Source: Haladaptatus sp. DYF46 (lineage in GTDB: Archaea > Halobacteriota > Halobacteria > Halobacteriales > Haladaptataceae). From it: 64,000 nt of DNA. The notes under the pieces were generated by a model that made no database searches, had not been told where the DNA came from, and was given only the letters and a program-made list of their open reading frames with translations. Each line of letters opens with the position of its first letter. Within the stretch, counting starts at the first letter, position 1. The stretch spans positions 186,001-250,000 of the forward strand of contig NZ_JAJFAY010000007.1 in NCBI RefSeq assembly GCF_021083305.1, read 5' to 3'. A program made the translations under genes and the position numbers. Shown one piece after another: positions 19,268 to 28,665 of the stretch.

Positions 19268-19924
19268 TTGATCACCCAATAACCTATATTCGCATTTTAT
19301 CTTCTGTCGAAGCCAATGAATACGATATTTCTTTGACGACAAAAAGAATCAGCACTCTTCCCCGAGATACTGAATTAAAGAGAACAACTATTTCGTAGGG
19401 CTTCTTTTATGACTTCTATTTTCGATAAACGAACCAGATTTCACTGAGATTGACAAATGTAAATTATATTTATAGTTGGGCGTTGTTGTTGGAAATCCCA
19501 TAATAATATATGACGATAGTTCTTTACATTCTGGGGATATTTAGCCACCCCGATCATGTATGTATACTGCCATCAGTTCGAATACTTTGTGGACGGATAA
19601 CCGTAACCTCTGAATCCTGGTCATATACGTCTTTATCTATAGAATAATTGACAATAGTACTACGTGTAGAGTAAATTGAAATTTGTCGGTATAACATCCG
19701 GCAGAATATTTTCATACAGATGATAAATTATGCCTGTCTCGATATAGTCCCCATTTGAATCTAGCCACGTTATATTGTTTCTCCCAAATGGATAGCAAGA
19801 TAGTGGATTCCCGTAGAGATACTGGAAATGGATAGAGATCATCTGAGCTGCAATCAGCCAGAACATCACACTATTCTGACCACAACAATTAAATAACGAG
19901 GGTCTAATAATATATTCGCGTATT
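19268..19924. other. Intergenic region, AT-rich
   Basis: About 655 bp between two plus-strand genes. It is AT-rich throughout. AATAATATATT at about 19905-19915, shortly before 19925, may be the TATA element of the cohesin gene. No gene, RNA or repeat is apparent; a minus-strand open frame overlapping this region and the cohesin gene start has no coding character. Confidence 0.4.
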
Positions 19925-20968
19925 ATGATACCAAAGCGCAAGTCCAGAATTATTTTGAGTGGCCTGCTAGTATCGATACTGCTTGTCAGTGTCGTTGCAG
20001 GTGGCTTCACAACCCAAGGAATATTGCAGCAACAGTCTCCACAGATCTCATCGAATAGCACAGACCTCGACGTCGGTGATACGGGAACTGTTGAAATCAC
20101 TGCTTCAGAGCTTCCGAACGGACTTTCAGGATTTAATTTCATAGTCCGATTGGAGAATCCGGATGTTGCGACAATTACTGATGCGAAAGTCTCGGATGAA
20201 TTTGGCATCTCCGAGGTTGAGGTGAGCGATGATGGATCCGAAGTGTTCCTCAAGGCGGCCGATCTCGGGAGGAATATTCAAAATGGTTCATCGGACGTTC
20301 CGATCGCCACGCTCGAAGTGAAAGGTGAGCAAGCGGGACAAACCGGTGTCGAGTTTGCGGATCAGAATATCGACTCCGAAGATGGCAGCCCGGCTGACCT
20401 CAATTTAGTCGGTGGGACGATTTCGGTCGGAGATGAAACGACGACCACTACTACAACGACTACCACTACTACAACGACTACCACTGCACCGCCAGACGAC
20501 ACCACGACTACCACTGCACCGCCGGACGACAACGACGATACCACGACTACCACTACAACGACAACCACTGCACCGCCGGACGACACCACAACTACCACTG
20601 CACCGCCGGACGACAACGACGACACCACGACTACCACCACAACGACTACCACCGCACCGCCGAACAACGGTGACAACGACAACGGTACGACCGCTCCGCC
20701 GAGCGACGATAACGGAGACGACAACGGTACCACTGCTCCACCGAACAACGGCAACAGCGGTGATGACGATAAGAAGGCGGTAGACGATGACTGTGATGGA
20801 TTGAGCAACCAGAAAGAGATGGAACTCGGAACCGACCCGAACAACGCTGATACTGATGGTGACGGACTCACTGACGGTGAAGAAGTCAATCAGTATGGAA
20901 CGAATCCGACCAAAACGGATTCGGACTGCGACGGGACTCCCGACAACGAGGAAGTCGCAGACTCCTAA
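19925..20968 (+). CDS. Secreted single-cohesin protein with Thr-rich linker and Ca-binding TSP3-type tail
   Basis: 347 residues. Order: signal or anchor segment (about 8-30, hydrophobic ILSGLLVSILLVSVVAGG, without a twin-arginine motif); one cohesin-like domain (about 42-167; ELPNGLSGFNFIVRLENP, FGISEVEVSDDG and ATLEVKGEQAG align with the three cohesins of the 26139 scaffoldin); a long linker of Thr runs and APPDD blocks (about 170-285); and a thrombospondin-type-3-like Ca-binding tail (TDGDGLTDGEE and similar). The Thr runs suggest O-glycosylation and a wall-spanning stalk. No PGF-CTERM or C-terminal membrane helix is present, so attachment would rely on an uncleaved N-terminal helix. Its position among dockerin genes and its one cohesin fit an anchoring scaffoldin; this role is inferred. 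Confidence 0.82.
   Translation: MIPKRKSRIILSGLLVSILLVSVVAGGFTTQGILQQQSPQISSNSTDLDVGDTGTVEITASELPNGLSGFNFIVRLENPDVATITDAKVSDEFGISEVEVSDDGSEVFLKAADLGRNIQNGSSDVPIATLEVKGEQAGQTGVEFADQNIDSEDGSPADLNLVGGTISVGDETTTTTTTTTTTTTTTTAPPDDTTTTTAPPDDNDDTTTTTTTTTTAPPDDTTTTTAPPDDNDDTTTTTTTTTTAPPNNGDNDNGTTAPPSDDNGDDNGTTAPPNNGNSGDDDKKAVDDDCDGLSNQKEMELGTDPNNADTDGDGLTDGEEVNQYGTNPTKTDSDCDGTPDNEEVADS
20486..20653 (+). repeat. Two tandem 84-bp coding repeats in the Thr-rich linker
   Basis: Two consecutive 84-bp units (20486-20569 and 20570-20653) encode the same 28 residues, APPDD-T5-APPDDNDD-T10. The DNA copies differ at synonymous sites. They lie in the linker of the cohesin protein, and the preceding run of ACN codons (from about 20439) is a further Thr repeat. 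Copy number could vary between strains. Confidence 0.85.
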
Positions 20969-21522
20969 ACTCTAATATTTCATTTTCGAGGGATGCCACC
21001 GGGGCAGAGAGGGAAGACCGTCCCAGATCGTTCTCGAGTACATTATCGCATCGTAATTACCACGCCAATCGTTCGGTGTGTCGTTCGTTACTAATTTCGA
21101 TGGGGATGCTCATCGGGAGGATCGGTGTCAAAGAGGAGGTAAGCACCTTTGTGTTGTTTGCTTCGGGGATTGTTAAGATCGGATATCGTCCATCCCAGTA
21201 ATATTGCTTTACTAACTATTGGGCGGTGATGGGATTGGAGACGATTCCATACCGGCTGAAATACACGAACGAAAATGGCCCTTGACACCGGTCTTGTCAT
21301 CGAGGGTCTCGACGATGTCTCCATCTGTCTAGGTGTTCGCAAACCATTGCGTTTCTCTCGAATGGCTCTCTGATGGAAGTATAAAGTATCCAATACAAAA
21401 TTCAAGACTTGCTATATCCTACGGCCTTAGCGCCTTGTTCGAATACGGGCAGAATACGTTGCTGCCGGAGTCAACGTGGCGGTTGACTTCCCATTCAAAA
21501 AGCGAAAATATGGTGAAGTGGG
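20969..21522. other. Convergent intergenic region, possibly with decayed coding sequence
   Basis: About 550 bp between the ends of the cohesin gene and the minus-strand dockerin gene. On the minus strand, around 21200-21330, one frame reads plausibly as protein (DGDIVETLDDKTGVKGHF) but is bounded by stops, which suggests a decayed gene. No family is recognised. No clear terminator hairpin was found. Confidence 0.3.
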
Positions 21523-24500
21523 TTACAGCGAGCGGAAGAACTTAACGATGTCAGCGAAGTCCACTCGGCCGTTATCGTTGAAGTCGTAAGCGCTCGGGTT
21601 GTCCTGCACCGCATCCTCTTCGATGTTGTCGAAGAGATCAACCACGTCGTCGTAGTTGGCATCGCCATCGCCGTTAACGTCTTCGTAGGTGCCGTCACCG
21701 TCCGGATCCGTCGGCGGTGAATCGCCCACAACTGGCGGGAGATTGTCGTCGCCTCCGGTCTTCACCTCGATGCTACCGCGCATCTGGTTGGGATGGACCG
21801 AGCAGAAGTACTCCGCCATCGCTTCAGTGACGGTGAACTCGACAGTTTTAGTCTCTCCTTGACTGTTCATGATGTCGCTGTCGAAGAGCTTCTCTCCATC
21901 CCCATCGAGAACGTCAAAGTCGTGGGGGTAGCCGTCGACGTTCTCCCATTCCACGGTGTAGCTTTCGCCTGCCTGCAAGGGGAGAGTCGGGTTGGTCTGG
22001 CCTTCGATCCTGCTCGGTGCCTGACCGGTCCACCCGGAGATTTGGGCACCCAACTTGATCGTCGTTTCCGGATCGATCACGTCTGAGCCGCCACTACCGT
22101 CAGACGGCCGGATTGCGAACCCACTGAACTTGGAGTTGTCCGACTGCGTTTCCGTACTGATGTTCAGGACGCCGTCGGTGACCTCGACGGTAACCGTCTT
22201 CTTCAGTGCGGTGTACCGATCGGTTTCGGCCATAATATCGAGCGGCGAATAGACGGATTGACCCTCGACTAAGACGTTGAATACTCGGTCACCCTCGGTA
22301 AGCGACGAGTTCGTCTCTGCGAAGTAGAGAGTCACGTCATACGTTCCATTCTCAACGCCGACGTTGTACGAGAGATCACCGCCGTGATGCTCGCTCTGAT
22401 AGAGTGCGTCGTGCTCGGTACCCGCAATCGATTCATCGGTCGAGTAGGTACCCACCGCAGTGTTGGTTCCACTTGCGTTCGGATTCCCGAAGACACGGAC
22501 GCCTTCGCCTGTCTCCGAGGAGAACTCGATTCCATCGATCGTAACGGAGGCGTCTCCGCCACCGGAATTGAAGCCGAACGGTACCGACACCGTCTCGGTT
22601 GGAGCAGGGCCTTCAGCCTCGCGGATCGCGAAGCCGCTAAACTTGGAGTTGTCCGACAGTGTTTCCGTACTGATGGTCAGCGTTCCATCGGATACTTCGA
22701 TTCCTTTGAACGTTCGCGAGACGGCCGTATTCGTCCCGGCCTCGCCAGCGATATCGAACTCCGAGAGAACCTCTTCATCTTCGATGGAGACGTTAAAGAC
22801 CCGGTCTCCTTCTCCGAGTCCCGTGTTGGTCTCCGCGAAGTAGAGGGTCACGTCGTAGAATCCGTTATCGATCGTGACGTCGAACGAGAGATTACCGCCG
22901 AACGCCTCCGTTTGGTAGAGCGCGTCGTGTTCAGTCCCGTCGATCGGATTGGGGGGGTCGGGGTACAGGTTCGTCGTTGCCGCGGTTCCGGTCGAACTCG
23001 CGCTCGAATCCCCATACATGGACACGGCGGGTGAGTTCCCGACGTACTCGAGTCCGTCAATAGAGACTGAACCATCAAGCAATTCACCGCCAGCATCGAA
23101 GCCGAACGGCGCGGATATCGGTTGAACTTCTTGACGTTCGATTCGCGAGAGTTTCGAACCCTCACCGGAGAATGCTCCGTACTCCGCGACATAGAGCATT
23201 CCTTCGGGTCCGATTTCGATGTCGATGGGTGCCTGGAGTTGAATGTTCGAGGCGAGTGGTTTGATCTCGGAGATCGCTCCTTCGGCGACATCGCCGTTCT
23301 CGAACGAGACCGTTCTGATCCAGCCAGCACCCCACTCCGCGATGATATACTCACCATCGAGCCATGGTGGGAGTCCTCGCTCGGTATAGCTGTCTTGATG
23401 GCGGAAGACCGGTCCACCGATCGGTGCTCCTCCTTGGAAGTCCGGGAACGGTACCTCGTCCGGGAGATCGTAGTCCGATGGGACGTCCTCGCGGGCCGAA
23501 TCCCAGTTTCCGGGATACCATATGAGCGGATCTCTGGCCGGTGGGAGTTGTTCGATCCCACCACTGTGCGGCGAATCGTTGATCGGTGCGCTCTTATCGA
23601 AGAGCCCATTCGACGTTTCGGTCTCGTAATCGTAGTCGTAGAAGGGGTATGGACCAGTAAAGTGCGGCCACCCGTAGTTCCCCGCGCTCGACGCACGGTT
23701 GAACTCGTTGAAACCGGGTGGACCTCGTGCATCACTCCAAGTCCGTGAGTCAGCGGAATAGTCGCCCCAGAAGAGCGTCCCTGTCTCCAGGTCGACGCCC
23801 GCTTGATAGGGATTGCGTGCCCCCATAACATAAATTTCGGGAAGCACGGTACCCGCTTCACGTGCATCAGCATACTCTGGCCCAGTGAAGAGGTTGCCAT
23901 CAGGAATCGAGTACGACCCATCTTCCTCAGGGATGATTCGTAAGATCTTCCCGCGGAAATCGGCTGTGTTCGCGGACGTTCGTTGCGCGTCGAAGTAGTC
24001 ACGACCCTCACGCTCGTCGAGCGGTGCGAAGCCATTATCGGCGGCTACTTTCGAGTAGGAGTTGTCTCCAGTGGTGAGATATAGGTGCTCACCATCGGGA
24101 CCCCACTGAATATCGCCACCCATGTGACAGCACGTGTCTCGCTGTACGGGAACGCGAAGGATTTCCGTCTCCGAGTCAGGATCGATCTCACCGTCGGACA
24201 TAGTGACCCGCGACAAGAGGTTGTACGGGTTCCCGATCGACTCACTCGGTGGACGTGCGACATCATCGCCCGTGTCGCCCGCGTTGTTGAGGTATTCCAG
24301 TTCCTCCTCGGTCTCCGCGATCGCTTCGTTGGACGGAGAGTAGAAGACGTAGATCCAGCCGTTTTCCTCGAAATTGGGATCAAGGGAGATTCCCTGTCCG
24401 CCGTGCTCCATGTTGATTCCGGTGAAGACGTCCTTCTGGAATGCGACGGTGTCCTCGCCACTTTCGGGATCGATCATTCCGAGTTCCATCGTCCCGCCAA

Positions 24501-25812
24501 CCACGCCTGCGAAATAATCTCCGCGGGTGACGTAAAATACCCGTCCGTCATCGGCGACGGCGAGGTCGATGAGATTATCCATGCGGTCGCTGAGAACCGT
24601 CTTGCTGTAACTCACCCCGTCTTCGGGGGGCTCCGGCATGGGTTCGGGATAGACTGGAAGCTTGAAGTCGAGATTCCGCTCCTCCTCGCCGGTGGTGTAT
24701 GCCGACGACGCGTCCAACAAATACGGCCCGCTGTCGGCGCTCGGACGTGTTACACTCCAGGAAGCAGGTTGTGACTCACCAGCAGGGAGGCGGTCGAAGC
24801 GCGTCCCCTGTTGTGCGGACACCGTGACATCCGAATCGCTCGGCGGCGAGAGTGCGAGTTCACCCCCGGTCATGGCCGAGTCGTAGCCATTGGTGACGGT
24901 TGCTTCGATCGTACTGGTGAGACTTTCAGCGGTCAGTTGGTCGCCGTCGAACGTGACGACCGACTCCGGAGTTGGAACCGATTCGTACCAGACATTACGG
25001 AATTGAACTGGCTGGCCATGGTTCTGGATTTGGATCGGTGCCTCGACGGGATGCGGACTGTAATCGGCGACGTCTCGATAGACGGTCGGCCCGTTGAGGA
25101 CTATTTGGCTCTGAACGAGTACGTCGTTCCAATAGACGGTCACGACACCCGGCGAATCAAGCTCGCCATCGTCGGTAAACCGGGGTGCTCGCCATACGAT
25201 GTCGTACTTCTGCCACTTCCCTTTTGGGAGACTTGCGTTGACCAACGGCGGGTGCTGTCCGAAGACAGATGCCGCATATCCATCGGGGAACGTGGGATTC
25301 TCGTAATTGTTGAGAATCTGAATCTCGTAGCGGTTCGCCAGGAAAAACCCGCTGTTTCCAGGCTCTTGGCCGGAACCTTCGACGCTGGACGGCGTCTTCC
25401 ACTCGATGTGATAGTGGCCATCACCAAACCCGTCCTTGCTAACAAGAGGTTCGTCACCGACGACAACGTAGTTGTCCTTGACTTCCCAGGTATCCGAGTT
25501 TTCCCAGTCACTCAGCGAAATCGTTCCGTTGTCCCCGTCGCCCATGAGAACGGTCGCGTCGGACGGGGGATTAGAAAAGGACAGCTCACCCGGATCAACG
25601 GCCGGCGGATGGGGTCGACACGCGTCGTGGACTTGCCACGGAGAGTCGGGTAGCTGCGGGGTGTCATTGAATCCTGGCCCTTCGCAGGAGCTAGGATAGC
25701 CGTTTCCAGTGCTGACATCGTGGTGAGCGATAGCCGGGGAGGTAAACCCGCTGGCTATCGTGAGCCCAGCAGCACCAAGTACTGATCGGCGTGAAATTTT
25801 GTGTTTATCCAT
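21523..25812 (-). CDS. Secreted DUF1080-GSDH propeller-double malectin-cupredoxin-dockerin protein
   Basis: 1429 residues from the ATG at 25812 (MDKHKISRRSVLG). Order: Tat signal (about 8-30); DUF1080-type domain (about 70-285, with GNSGFFLANRYEIQILNN and QFRNVWYES); a beta-sandwich (about 290-385); GSDH propeller (about 410-890) with DTCCHMGGDIQWGP and NTADFRGKILRI; two malectin-like carbohydrate-binding domains (about 935-1085 and 1095-1240; both have EHDALYQ and DVTLYFAETN); type-1 copper cupredoxin (about 1260-1360, CSVHPNQM); dockerin (about 1370-1429, DVNGDGDANYDD and DFNDNGRVDFAD). It is a close paralogue of the protein at 57226 through the DUF1080 and GSDH parts, but the accessory modules differ. 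Probable role: oxidation and cleavage of bound carbohydrate on a scaffold. Confidence 0.88.
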   Translation of the reverse strand: MDKHKISRRSVLGAAGLTIASGFTSPAIAHHDVSTGNGYPSSCEGPGFNDTPQLPDSPWQVHDACRPHPPAVDPGELSFSNPPSDATVLMGDGDNGTISLSDWENSDTWEVKDNYVVVGDEPLVSKDGFGDGHYHIEWKTPSSVEGSGQEPGNSGFFLANRYEIQILNNYENPTFPDGYAASVFGQHPPLVNASLPKGKWQKYDIVWRAPRFTDDGELDSPGVVTVYWNDVLVQSQIVLNGPTVYRDVADYSPHPVEAPIQIQNHGQPVQFRNVWYESVPTPESVVTFDGDQLTAESLTSTIEATVTNGYDSAMTGGELALSPPSDSDVTVSAQQGTRFDRLPAGESQPASWSVTRPSADSGPYLLDASSAYTTGEEERNLDFKLPVYPEPMPEPPEDGVSYSKTVLSDRMDNLIDLAVADDGRVFYVTRGDYFAGVVGGTMELGMIDPESGEDTVAFQKDVFTGINMEHGGQGISLDPNFEENGWIYVFYSPSNEAIAETEEELEYLNNAGDTGDDVARPPSESIGNPYNLLSRVTMSDGEIDPDSETEILRVPVQRDTCCHMGGDIQWGPDGEHLYLTTGDNSYSKVAADNGFAPLDEREGRDYFDAQRTSANTADFRGKILRIIPEEDGSYSIPDGNLFTGPEYADAREAGTVLPEIYVMGARNPYQAGVDLETGTLFWGDYSADSRTWSDARGPPGFNEFNRASSAGNYGWPHFTGPYPFYDYDYETETSNGLFDKSAPINDSPHSGGIEQLPPARDPLIWYPGNWDSAREDVPSDYDLPDEVPFPDFQGGAPIGGPVFRHQDSYTERGLPPWLDGEYIIAEWGAGWIRTVSFENGDVAEGAISEIKPLASNIQLQAPIDIEIGPEGMLYVAEYGAFSGEGSKLSRIERQEVQPISAPFGFDAGGELLDGSVSIDGLEYVGNSPAVSMYGDSSASSTGTAATTNLYPDPPNPIDGTEHDALYQTEAFGGNLSFDVTIDNGFYDVTLYFAETNTGLGEGDRVFNVSIEDEEVLSEFDIAGEAGTNTAVSRTFKGIEVSDGTLTISTETLSDNSKFSGFAIREAEGPAPTETVSVPFGFNSGGGDASVTIDGIEFSSETGEGVRVFGNPNASGTNTAVGTYSTDESIAGTEHDALYQSEHHGGDLSYNVGVENGTYDVTLYFAETNSSLTEGDRVFNVLVEGQSVYSPLDIMAETDRYTALKKTVTVEVTDGVLNISTETQSDNSKFSGFAIRPSDGSGGSDVIDPETTIKLGAQISGWTGQAPSRIEGQTNPTLPLQAGESYTVEWENVDGYPHDFDVLDGDGEKLFDSDIMNSQGETKTVEFTVTEAMAEYFCSVHPNQMRGSIEVKTGGDDNLPPVVGDSPPTDPDGDGTYEDVNGDGDANYDDVVDLFDNIEEDAVQDNPSAYDFNDNGRVDFADIVKFFRSL

Positions 25813-26138
25813 ATCGTATGGACCATTAACGTCAATGGTATGGGGAGCAAATAAATCATTCCCTCGTATCAATAAATCCGATACTATTGAAGCTGTGTAT
25901 TCAGGACGAACGAAATCATTGAATTGTGAGACAGTCTGATGTGTAGTAGCGGCAGTCCCTTCGGATCACGACCGTTTCTGATCGGTCTTCGCACGCGTGC
26001 ACATAAGATAAATTAGCGCGAATTATTGCAGTAAGGTCCTTCTCCAGGGACAATGGTACGTTGCAACCCAATATCGGGACAGAAGTCGCTACTGATTGTG
26101 AATCGGCTCTCGAAAAAATATCAGGGATGCCGTCCTGG
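25813..26138. other. Intergenic region
   Basis: About 325 bp between two minus-strand genes, the end of the scaffoldin gene and the start of the 21523 gene. GATTTATTG-type stretches at about 25847-25870 may serve as the promoter of the downstream gene. Nothing else is recognised. Confidence 0.35.
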
Positions 26139-27773
26139 TTATGCCGCTTGTCCCATCGACTGGAATAGCGAAACGATGTCGTTGTACGACACTGCTCCGT
26201 TTCCATCGAAGTCGTACTCTTCACTGTACTGCTGAATCGCTGGATCGTTGAAGTTCTGGAACAACACCACTACATCGTTGTACGTGACGCTACCGTCACC
26301 GTCAACGTCTTCGTACATGCCGTCTCCATCGGGGTCAGTCGGGAGGTTGGCTCCCATCACCGGAATCACATGGTGAACTGAAAGCTGATCTCCAGACGCA
26401 TTGACCGCAATGGAGTTTCCGCTGTCGTCTTCGAATCGACCCACGTCGGTCACGTTCACATTCGCGTTCCCGTCTTCGGTACCGCGAAGTTCAACCGTCG
26501 CGATCGTCACGTTTTCGGCGCCCGGTTCGATGTTCTTCTCGATATCGACTGCACGTAGCATCACCGTGTCTCTATCGTCTCCGAATTCAGGTGCCAGGTT
26601 CAAGCCGAGGTCATCTCCGTAAGATGCACCCACGATTTCCGCACTACCACTGACGCCGACCGTCATGTTGAATCCGGAGAGTCCTTCGGGGACTTCCGAG
26701 ACGACTACATCAGCGGTCGTCGTGTTATCGTCGGTGATGTGATTGCGCTCTAGCTCCACACTGACATCTGCACTGGATTCGTTTCCATCTCCTGGCGGTG
26801 ATTGTTCTTCGACTGTAATCTGGCCGCTATCGGTTTCGGGATCGATTGCGTTACCCTCGTCATCATCAGCGTTCTCGACACTCTGAACGTTCAAGGCGGT
26901 CATTCCGGCAGACCCACCTTCGATTTCGACGGATGCTAGCGAGATATTGGTTGCGCCCGATTGAATCGTTTCGTTCAGGTCAACACCACGAAGACGGACA
27001 GTGGAGTTGTCCTCTCCGATTACGACCTCGTTGATTCCGAAGGCACTATCGACAGACGCACCGGTAATGTTCGCCACTGAACCATCCGCAAGGCTGAGCG
27101 TGACATCATATCCGGCGAGTCCGTTGGGAGCACTCGACATCATAACCTGAGTACTCGTCGAGGAACCCTCCTCCACAGTTGCATCACCGACACTCACGGT
27201 CGGCGTCGTTTGGTTAGGCGATTCGACCGAAATCTGGCCGCTGCTGGAATCCACACTGATGGAGTTTCCATTATCGTCGTCGACACGAGTGACGTTTTCC
27301 ACACTCAGCGCGGCCGTACCTGCTGAACTTCCTTGGACCTCGACTGATGCGAGTGAGACATCAGTCGCGCCCGCTTGCGTTTCGTTGTTAAGGTCGAGTC
27401 CGCGGAGGTGAACGCTGGAACCGTCGTCGCTGACCTCAACGTCGCTGATGCCAAAGCTATCACTGACTGACGCGTTGGTGATGGTTGCAACAGATCCATC
27501 ATCGAGACTCAACGTGATATCATAGCCAGAAAGGCCAGTAGGGACGTCTGACATCGAGACATCGACGGCAGTCGTATCTCCCGTGGAGACTGTCGCATCG
27601 CTCACGTTTACCGTAGCAGCTTGTTGGGATGCGGCTCCTACTAGCCCGACGGTACCTACGGCCGGAGCGCCGATAATCATCCCGACCATCAGAACTAGAG
27701 TAAACACCCGCAGTAGTGGTGTCCTATTTTTCAATCGATTCGATGAATCGTGACTTCTCTTTCTATCTTTCAT
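26139..27773 (-). CDS. Scaffoldin: three cohesin domains plus a C-terminal dockerin
   Basis: 544 residues. Order: Sec-type signal (about 20-48, LRVFTLVLMVGMIIGAP, no twin arginine); cohesin-like domains 1 (about 53-185), 2 (about 188-322) and 3 (about 335-470). Each has the pattern LSGYD/GLAGYD/LSGFN, a GI- or GL- turn, LRGLDL/LRGVDL/LRAVDI, an ATDVSLASVEV-type strand and a final DDDNGNSI-like loop. A dockerin follows (about 480-544; DVDGDGSVTYND and DFDGNGAVSYND). This is the layout of a primary scaffoldin: cohesins hold enzymes, while its own dockerin binds another cohesin. That dockerin differs from the enzyme dockerins in the second loop (YND for FDD) and in the linker (YSEEYD for NPDAFD). 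No catalytic or carbohydrate-binding module is seen. It lies in the middle of the dockerin genes, which supports a shared complex. Confidence 0.85.
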   Translation of the reverse strand: MKDRKRSHDSSNRLKNRTPLLRVFTLVLMVGMIIGAPAVGTVGLVGAASQQAATVNVSDATVSTGDTTAVDVSMSDVPTGLSGYDITLSLDDGSVATITNASVSDSFGISDVEVSDDGSSVHLRGLDLNNETQAGATDVSLASVEVQGSSAGTAALSVENVTRVDDDNGNSISVDSSSGQISVESPNQTTPTVSVGDATVEEGSSTSTQVMMSSAPNGLAGYDVTLSLADGSVANITGASVDSAFGINEVVIGEDNSTVRLRGVDLNETIQSGATNISLASVEIEGGSAGMTALNVQSVENADDDEGNAIDPETDSGQITVEEQSPPGDGNESSADVSVELERNHITDDNTTTADVVVSEVPEGLSGFNMTVGVSGSAEIVGASYGDDLGLNLAPEFGDDRDTVMLRAVDIEKNIEPGAENVTIATVELRGTEDGNANVNVTDVGRFEDDSGNSIAVNASGDQLSVHHVIPVMGANLPTDPDGDGMYEDVDGDGSVTYNDVVVLFQNFNDPAIQQYSEEYDFDGNGAVSYNDIVSLFQSMGQAA

Positions 27774-28665
27774 GACTTCGTGTTGTGTACTGTTTTTTCT
27801 GTGCCTTAGTCTGAGCCAACTACCATTTTCGAGGTGTGATATTCGATTTCACATTGAAACGACGGTCATAGCTTGACTCACGTTCGTATGATCTTCTCAC
27901 ACTTTGGTAACAGGGGGATAGACCCTATTTCTGAATGATCTGTCTTCACCACTGTTAGCGAGTGGCACGTCTGAATAGTTTATTATACATAATATTAATA
28001 TTTGTGGTCCAAATTCCTGACTCAATCACTTGGAACGGCGGAGATTGAGGTACGGTTGTGAAGCGACTGATTCCCGTCTACTTACTCGGAATCTTCGATA
28101 CGGACGCAATATCCTCGAGGCTCTCACTTGATTTGAGAAATGAGCAGCGGTTTCACGCCGAACTCTCGTTTGGATCGACGAGTCGAGATGTGCCATTGGG
28201 GCGGTATCCGCGGGAATTGTAGAATCACAAATCAACTTTTTTATATTCAAGATACAACTGCAGAGAGACTTCGAGGATCTATTACACTCCTAAATATGTA
28301 ATGGGAATTACGAAGTTAGGTCTGTAATGGGGGTGTCAATCTTGAACCACTATCCCATTATTATGATCTACATGTTCTGATTTCTACTTAGAATATTAGG
28401 AAAAACATTTTCATATAATCAGAACGAATTCGAGCACCTTCCGTTCTAAGATCCGGATTCAACCGGTGAATTCGTCGCTGAGAAAACAGGGAGCGTCCCT
28501 CTCAAAACGAAACGATTCAAACCGGGAGTAATACCGCTAACAGATAAGGGACCCAGTGGATAATAGGGAAACTCGACTCTGGCGAACTTCGTACGTAGAA
28601 ATGTAGCGGGTCGACAACTATCGATTACTCACGGAAAATAAAACGCGAAGGAGTATTGTTCTCGA
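27774..28665. other. Long intergenic region upstream of the scaffoldin gene
   Basis: About 890 bp between two minus-strand genes. The part near 27960-28020 is AT-rich and may carry distal promoter elements for the scaffoldin gene. Short open frames (for example 28026-28250) look random. No RNA gene or mobile element is recognised. Confidence 0.35.

Noticed and set aside
20439..20660. Regular repeats that could be mistaken for a CRISPR array
   Set aside because: They are in-frame codon repeats for Thr and APPDD blocks without unique spacers.
21091..21405. 104-codon open frame on the minus strand between the cohesin gene and the 21523 gene
   Set aside because: Composition is not haloarchaeal protein-like (many Arg, Ser, Pro, few acidic residues). 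Another frame of the same DNA looks more protein-like but is broken by stops, so at most a decayed remnant.
22848..24035. Long Arg/Ser/Thr-rich open frames opposite or in another frame of the dockerin genes (also near 57183-58058 and 2358-2843)
   Set aside because: These are shadow frames caused by codon bias of the real genes; the real frames have clear domains.
28026..28250. 74-codon minus-strand frame upstream of the scaffoldin gene
   Set aside because: Very Arg- and Ser-rich, no family, no conserved motif; shadow of GC-skewed DNA.
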